64,000 bases of DNA. Source: Anaerolineae bacterium (GTDB taxonomy: Bacteria; Chloroflexota; Anaerolineae; 4572-78; J111). Where the stretch lies: the NCBI GenBank assembly GCA_022071955.1, contig JAJVIM010000020.1, positions 124,001 to 188,000 of the forward strand, read 5' to 3'. Under the pieces are notes generated by a model. The model ran no database searches. It was not told the origin of the DNA and saw only the letters and a program-made list of their open reading frames with translations. The position numbers and the translations under genes are program-made. Within the stretch, counting starts at the first letter, position 1. Each line of letters opens with the position of its first letter. This document shows, piece by piece, positions 59,437-64,000 of this stretch.

Positions 59437-61857
59437 TTAACCGTCGAGAGCGGCGCGTACGGAATGAATGAGCATATTTTTTTTGAAGGGTTTTTGCAGC
59501 AACTCCGGCCCCGGGTCAAGCAAGCCATATTGGGCCAGGGTGCTGTCGGCGTAGCCAGACATATACAGCACTTTGAGTTTTGGACGGGCCTGAGTAAGCT
59601 GTTTGGCCAAAAGGGTGCCGGCGCCATCGGGAATGACCACATCGGTGAGCAGCAGGTGGATGGGCGCGGTGTAGTCGCTGGCCAGCCGGAGCGCATCGCG
59701 GGTACTCATCACCTGCAAAACGGTGTAGCCTTCGTTTTTTAGCAGCCGGCGCACCAAATCACCCACAAACTCGTCGTCTTCAACTACCAAAATGGTTTCC
59801 TGCCCAAAGGTAGTGGCGTGTACTGGCGGCGGCAGATAAACCGGTTTTTCCGTGGTGGTTATGCAGGGCAGGTAGATTTCAAAAGTGGTGCCGGTGCCGG
59901 GGTAGCTGTGGACCAAAATGTTGCCTTTGGCTTGCCGGACAATACCCTGCACCGTGGCTAATCCCAGGCCGGTGCCTTTGCCCGGTTCTTTGGTGGTGAA
60001 GAATGGCTCAAATATGTGTTTTTTTATGTCGTCGGTCATGCCCATGCCGGTATCGGTGATGGCAAAACGCACATGCGGGCCAGTTGCGGTGTTAGAGCTG
60101 TAGGCCGGGTGGTTGGTGCTGAGGGCAACGTTGGCTGTGGTCATGGTCAACTGGCCGCCATTGGGCATGGCATCACGCGCGTTGATGGCCAGATTCATAA
60201 TGATTTGCTCAATATGGGTGGGGTCGGCTTTGATGGTTTTGAGATTGGGCGTGAGATCAAGGTGGAGTTGAATATGTTCGCCGATGATGCGCTGCAACAT
60301 TTTGTGCAGATGGGCCACGGTGCGGTTGAGATCAAGCAACTGCGGCTGCGGCTCTTGCTTGCGGCTGAACATAAGCAACTGTTTCACCAGATCGGCGGCG
60401 CGCTGACCGGCATCCATAATTTTTTCAAGTAATTCTATTTGCTCGGGGACGGCGCTCAGGTCGGTGTGGAGCAGGCTGGCAAAGCCGTTGATAGCCGTGA
60501 GCAGGTTGTTAAAATCGTGAGCAATGCCGGCCGTCAACTGGCCAATGGCTTCCATTTTTTGAGCCTGATGGTATTGCTCCTCAAGCTGGGTTTCGCGGGT
60601 GACATCGCGCTGAACCGTAACAAAGTTGACTATCGTCCCGTGTTTGTCTCTAACCGGGCTGATGGTCACTTCGGTGTGGTAGGTGGTGCCATCTTTTCTG
60701 GTGTTGGCCTGCCGGCCGTGCCACACCTGCCCGGTGGTAATGCTTTCCCACAGTTTTTGGTAAAACTGGCTGTTGTGTTTACCGCTGCGCAGGATGCTGG
60801 TATTTTGGCCCACAATTTCGGCTACGGTGTAGCCAGAAATCCGCTCAAAGGCCGGGTTGGCGTACACAATATTGCCGGTGGTCTCGGTAATGATCACGCT
60901 TTCTGCGGCCTGTTCAATGGCTTGAGTCAGCAGCCGGTGCGCGGCATCGAGCCTGGCTCTGGCTACCGCGCCCGATATTTGGTAGGCAATGCTCTCGGCC
61001 AGCCTGATTTCGGCGGGGGTGAAATCTCGTGGTTCTTTGGAGGCCAAACAAATGCTGCCAAAAACCCGGTCATCGTTGAGCAGGGGTAACAGAATCAGCG
61101 AGGTTGTCTCGGGCTGGCACAATATGGTGTGGATATCCTGCAGCCGCAAATCCTGCTGGACCGGGTTGATGACCAGCGGCATTTTGTAGGTTAAAAGATA
61201 CTGCACCAGGGGATTGTCTTTGAGTTGAATAGGGGTGGGCGAGGCCGGGCGGGCCGCCAGCGGGTGCTGAGCCACAACCCGGGCGCTACTGATGGCGGGG
61301 TCAAGCTCTACGGCGGTGACGGTGGTTACATTGAAAAACTGGGCTAGTTCACGGCAAACCATCGCCAAAATTTCGACCGGGTCAGAGAGTGTGGTGGTGG
61401 CAGCGATCAACCGGTTTAGCAGCGCCAGCTCACTGTTTTGCCGCCGTACCTCGGCTTCGGCCAGGTTTCGCTGGCGGCGGATTTCGGCCTCGCGCAGTTC
61501 ACGGGTGATCGCCGGAGCCAGGCGGGCCAGATTGTTTTTCATCACGTAATCGTGCGCGCCGGCTTTGACAATATCTACGGCCAAATCCTCACCAATCGCG
61601 CCGGAAACCACAATGAACGGGGTGTCGAGCTGTTTTTGTTTGACCAGTTGGAGGGCGGCCAGCCCGTTAAACTCGGGCAAACTGTAATCAGAAATGATCA
61701 CGTCCCAGGTTTGGTCATCCAACGCGGCTTGAAGATCTGCCACTGTCCAAACCCTTTCCAATGTTGTTTCATAACCGCCGCGCAATAAATAGCGGTCAAT
61801 TAACAGGGCGTCGTTTTCTGAATCTTCAATTAGCAGCACACGTAATGAGTTTTTCAT
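59437..61857 (-). CDS. Hybrid histidine kinase: REC-GAF-PAS-HisKA-HATPase-REC
   Basis: An 806-residue cytoplasmic kinase. Receiver 1 has Asp57 (VIISDYSLPEFNG). A GAF domain spans roughly residues 150-310 (LNRLIAATTTLSDPVEIL, ILLPLLNDDRVFGSICLAS). A PAS/PAC module follows (ITETTGNIVYANPAFERISGYTVAEIVGQNTSIL). HisKA has His447 in AGIAHDFNNLLTAINGFASLL. The ATPase has NLAINARDAMPNGG and GKGTGLGLATVQGIVRQ. A C-terminal receiver (LLLTDVVIPDGAG) ends it. PAS to REC is closely similar to the next kinase, indicating duplication. It lies 15 bp after the response regulator gene. Confidence 0.93.
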   Translation of the reverse strand: MKNSLRVLLIEDSENDALLIDRYLLRGGYETTLERVWTVADLQAALDDQTWDVIISDYSLPEFNGLAALQLVKQKQLDTPFIVVSGAIGEDLAVDIVKAGAHDYVMKNNLARLAPAITRELREAEIRRQRNLAEAEVRRQNSELALLNRLIAATTTLSDPVEILAMVCRELAQFFNVTTVTAVELDPAISSARVVAQHPLAARPASPTPIQLKDNPLVQYLLTYKMPLVINPVQQDLRLQDIHTILCQPETTSLILLPLLNDDRVFGSICLASKEPRDFTPAEIRLAESIAYQISGAVARARLDAAHRLLTQAIEQAAESVIITETTGNIVYANPAFERISGYTVAEIVGQNTSILRSGKHNSQFYQKLWESITTGQVWHGRQANTRKDGTTYHTEVTISPVRDKHGTIVNFVTVQRDVTRETQLEEQYHQAQKMEAIGQLTAGIAHDFNNLLTAINGFASLLHTDLSAVPEQIELLEKIMDAGQRAADLVKQLLMFSRKQEPQPQLLDLNRTVAHLHKMLQRIIGEHIQLHLDLTPNLKTIKADPTHIEQIIMNLAINARDAMPNGGQLTMTTANVALSTNHPAYSSNTATGPHVRFAITDTGMGMTDDIKKHIFEPFFTTKEPGKGTGLGLATVQGIVRQAKGNILVHSYPGTGTTFEIYLPCITTTEKPVYLPPPVHATTFGQETILVVEDDEFVGDLVRRLLKNEGYTVLQVMSTRDALRLASDYTAPIHLLLTDVVIPDGAGTLLAKQLTQARPKLKVLYMSGYADSTLAQYGLLDPGPELLQKPFKKNMLIHSVRAALDG

Positions 61858-61872
61858 TCACCTTTTTTTGGT

Positions 61873-62319
61873 TCAGGTTGCCGCTGCCGGCGGCGGTTCG
61901 TTCAAATCTAACCAGTACAATTTTAGCTGGCGGACCGCTTCTGTGAACTGAATAAAATCTACGGGTTTGCGAATGTAACTGTTTGCTCCCAATTGATAGC
62001 CGGTGATCACATCCTGTTCTTCGTTGGATGAGGTCATCACTACAACCGGTAACAGGCGGGTGCGATGATCTGATCTGATGCGGCGCAAAATTTCCAGGCC
62101 GTTTAATTTGGGCAGTTTTATATCCAGCAGGATCAAGCGGGGCATTTCCCGGGGGTTTCGATCAGCGTAGATGCCCGTGCAAAACAAATAATCCAGCGCT
62201 TCGGCGCCATCGTGAGCCACAACAACCTGGTTCATTACCATATTTTTTTTGAGGGCGCGCAAGGCTAATATTTCGTCGTCGGGGTTATCTTCAATCAATA
62301 GAATTATTTGCCTGTCCAT
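61873..62319 (-). CDS. Single-domain response regulator (Rcp1-like)
   Basis: A 148-residue stand-alone receiver with no output domain. The acidic pocket is IEDNPDDE, the phospho-acceptor Asp66 (LILLDIKLPKLNG), the conserved Thr is in VMTSSNEEQD, and the Lys in YIRKPVDF. The insert between alpha2 and beta3 (YLFCTGIYADRNPREMP) is typical of Rcp1-type regulators paired with phytochrome-like kinases. ATG 62319 with AGGA upstream is preferred over a GTG seven codons earlier. It sits between its likely kinase (upstream) and two hybrid kinases. Confidence 0.92.
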   Translation of the reverse strand: MDRQIILLIEDNPDDEILALRALKKNMVMNQVVVAHDGAEALDYLFCTGIYADRNPREMPRLILLDIKLPKLNGLEILRRIRSDHRTRLLPVVVMTSSNEEQDVITGYQLGANSYIRKPVDFIQFTEAVRQLKLYWLDLNEPPPAAAT

Positions 62320-62420
62320 ATCCTGCTTCCAAATTCGCACCGTGCGGTTAGGGTTGCGGTTTCACCCCCTTGAGTATAATTGAAACCGTAATTGGAGCAA
62401 CCTGTCGCCCCAAAAAATGG

Positions 62421-64000
62421 TTATAAATCGGTTTGAGGTGATACGGTGAAATAAAACGTAGCACCGCAGTCTGGTTCGGCTTTGGCCCAAACCCGGCCGC
62501 CGTGCCGTTGGATCACCCGTTGAACAGTGGCCAGCCCAATGCCGGTGCCTTCAAATTCTTCGTCGCGGTGCAGCCGTTGGAATGCACCAAACAGGCTGTT
62601 GGCAAACTGCATGTCAAACCCGGAGCCGTTATCTTTGATAAAATAGACGGTGTCGTCATTGGTTTCTATTTGACCAAACTCAATGACTGCGCACGGCCGG
62701 TGGCGGGTAAATTTCCAGGCGTTGCCGATGAGATTTTCCAGCGCCACTTGCAATAACCTGGGGTCGCCGGTGGCAATGAGATTGGGCCAAATGGTAAATT
62801 CTACGTGGCGTTCCGGCTCTACCTGGCGCAGCGACGCGCCAATGTCGGCGGCAAGCTGTGACAGGTTTACCGGGACAAGTTGCATATCACCCCGCACCAA
62901 CCGCGACAATTTTAACAGCGAGTCGATGATCTGGCCCATACGCTGGCTGGCACTCCTGACCCGCCTGAGATAGGTTTGCGCGTCGGTGGGAAGTTCATCA
63001 AAATAATCCTCCAGCAAAATCTGACTAAAGCCATCAATACTGCGTAACGGGGCGCGCAAATCGTGCGATACCGAATAAGCGAACGTTTCCAGTTCTTTGT
63101 TGGCAGCCTGAAGCTGGGCTGTGCGTTCCAACACTCGTTGCTCCAGAACATCGTTTAATATGCGGATTTCTTCTTCGGCGCGTTTGCGGTCGGTAATATC
63201 GTGGGCCACAATGGTGATTTTGTGGGGGAATTCCGGCGAGGACGATTTTCTGGAATTGATCAATACCCAAAATTTGCGTTTGTTTTTGCCAATAATCTGA
63301 TATTCAACGGGTTCGTTTAACCCTTCGCCCTGGAGCATGCCGGGCACGTGTTGAAGGAAGCGTTCTTTGCTGGTATCAACCAGCAGGTTGAGCGGCGACA
63401 GCTCCAAAAATTCTTCACGGCTGTAACCGGTGTATTCGCACATTACGTCGTTCACGTCAAGGAATTTCTTGTTTATCAGATCAAGCTCGTAAATGCCGGC
63501 CGGGGCATATTGCACCAGTTGGCGGTAGCGGGTTTCGCTTTCGCGTAGCGCCTGCTCAACGCGAATACGTTCTTCGAGTTCCTGATTGAGGGTTTGGTTG
63601 GCCACAATCAATTCGGCGGTGCGCTGCTGAACCGCGGCAGCCATTTGCAAAAAACTGTCTTCCAGGCTGGCAATTTCGGTGTATGGGCTGGTTTGCAGCG
63701 TTCTGAGCTGGTCAAAATCGCCTTGCGCCAGGACATCTGCTTTTTGGGCCAGCCGGTCGATGGGGTTGGTAATCTTTCTAACGCTGAAATTCTGCATAAA
63801 AAAGAACAGGCCAAAGCTGAGCGTTAACGCCAGGGCGGCCACAACCAGCAGAATAATCAGCGGGCGGGCGGCGAGCATTGCCGGCTGGGCGGTAACCACC
63901 ACCCAGTTCGTTGCCGACATGGGCATGGCGCTGCCAATGAACCATGTTTCGCTGTCTTCGTCCAGAAACAGTTCGGGGCCGGATTTTTCAACGGGCGGCA
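62421..64000 (-). CDS. Membrane sensor histidine kinase, N-terminus cut by window
   Basis: The frame stays open to the window end, so the true start is outside; an internal ATG at 63926 is not the start. The first visible residues (FIGSAMPMSATNWVVVTAQP) look like the end of an extracellular Cache-type sensor. A transmembrane helix (LIILLVVAALALTLSFGLFFFM), a HAMP domain, a PAS/PAC module, HisKA (SVSHDLRAPLRSIDGFSQIL) and an ATPase with GTGIGLATVQRVIQRHGG follow. The RAPLRSIDGF box and C-terminus are of the phytochrome-like kinase type that pairs with Rcp1-like regulators. Confidence 0.9.
   Translation of the reverse strand, partial: PPVEKSGPELFLDEDSETWFIGSAMPMSATNWVVVTAQPAMLAARPLIILLVVAALALTLSFGLFFFMQNFSVRKITNPIDRLAQKADVLAQGDFDQLRTLQTSPYTEIASLEDSFLQMAAAVQQRTAELIVANQTLNQELEERIRVEQALRESETRYRQLVQYAPAGIYELDLINKKFLDVNDVMCEYTGYSREEFLELSPLNLLVDTSKERFLQHVPGMLQGEGLNEPVEYQIIGKNKRKFWVLINSRKSSSPEFPHKITIVAHDITDRKRAEEEIRILNDVLEQRVLERTAQLQAANKELETFAYSVSHDLRAPLRSIDGFSQILLEDYFDELPTDAQTYLRRVRSASQRMGQIIDSLLKLSRLVRGDMQLVPVNLSQLAADIGASLRQVEPERHVEFTIWPNLIATGDPRLLQVALENLIGNAWKFTRHRPCAVIEFGQIETNDDTVYFIKDNGSGFDMQFANSLFGAFQRLHRDEEFEGTGIGLATVQRVIQRHGGRVWAKAEPDCGATFYFTVSPQTDL

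Overview
This 64 kb window looks like a chromosomal segment of a Chloroflexota bacterium, probably Anaerolineae-like. That placement is inferred from gene content, not from a marker phylogeny. The supporting signs are moderately high GC, lipoproteins and a kinase with long Thr/Pro-rich stalks, a LysM/DUF3048 lipoprotein, a YfhO-type membrane protein, a SpoIID-domain protein, a nusA-ylxR-infB-rbfA-truB-ribF operon, and bacterial promoters that nearly all have 17-bp spacers. I see no rRNA, tRNA, CRISPR array, transposase, prophage or origin. Almost every gene is intact. Only the two genes cut by the window ends are partial.

Layout. 1-10 kb: a truncated GT39-type glycosyltransferase, a LysM/DUF3048 lipoprotein, an O-methyltransferase and a quinone oxidoreductase (all minus); mutM, a HAD phosphatase and a VOC protein (plus); a NUDIX hydrolase and a tightly coupled ftsK-pdxT pair (minus). 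10-16 kb: a secreted Met/Asp-rich repeat protein; a minus-strand set of small membrane protein, MoaD-like sulfur carrier, tungsten-type aldehyde ferredoxin oxidoreductase and aldehyde dehydrogenase; a ParB-like protein. 16-25 kb: what looks like a polyamine region, with potABCD, an SMR exporter, an Lrp/AsnC regulator, a class III aminotransferase and an agmatinase-family ureohydrolase. The divergent Lrp/aminotransferase promoters share a 14-bp palindrome. 25-36 kb: cell envelope genes, namely an amidase, a receiver-DUF309 protein, a polyprenol-phosphate mannosyltransferase, a 1437-residue YfhO-flippase fusion, a Ser/Thr kinase fused to a sulfatase-modifying-type domain, and a GH-like/SpoIID protein. 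36-42.5 kb: the nusA translation operon without rimP. 42.7-52 kb: an EamA transporter, a GH-like protein with no signal peptide, a degenerate nuclease fused to a UvrD-type Tudor domain, a molybdenum hydroxylase pair and an alpha/alpha-barrel glycosidase. 52-56 kb: dnaK and htpG. 56-64 kb: a minus-strand signalling island of three histidine kinases and one response regulator.

The most unusual content lies outside ordinary gene calls. (1) A scattered family of short elements is built from tandem 7-, 8- or 9-bp units, often as inverted pairs. Four of them sit in frame inside the YfhO half of the giant fusion gene. (2) Two minus-strand intergenic regions (about 33.9 kb and 45.8 kb) have the same arrangement: promoter, C/U-rich anti-Shine-Dalgarno stretch, and strong intrinsic terminator. 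They are candidate small RNAs. (3) Several genes have terminator-like hairpins in their leaders (nusA, the molybdenum hydroxylase, the mannosyltransferase). (4) One divergent gene pair appears to be leaderless. All functional statements are from reading the sequence; no database search or folding program was run.
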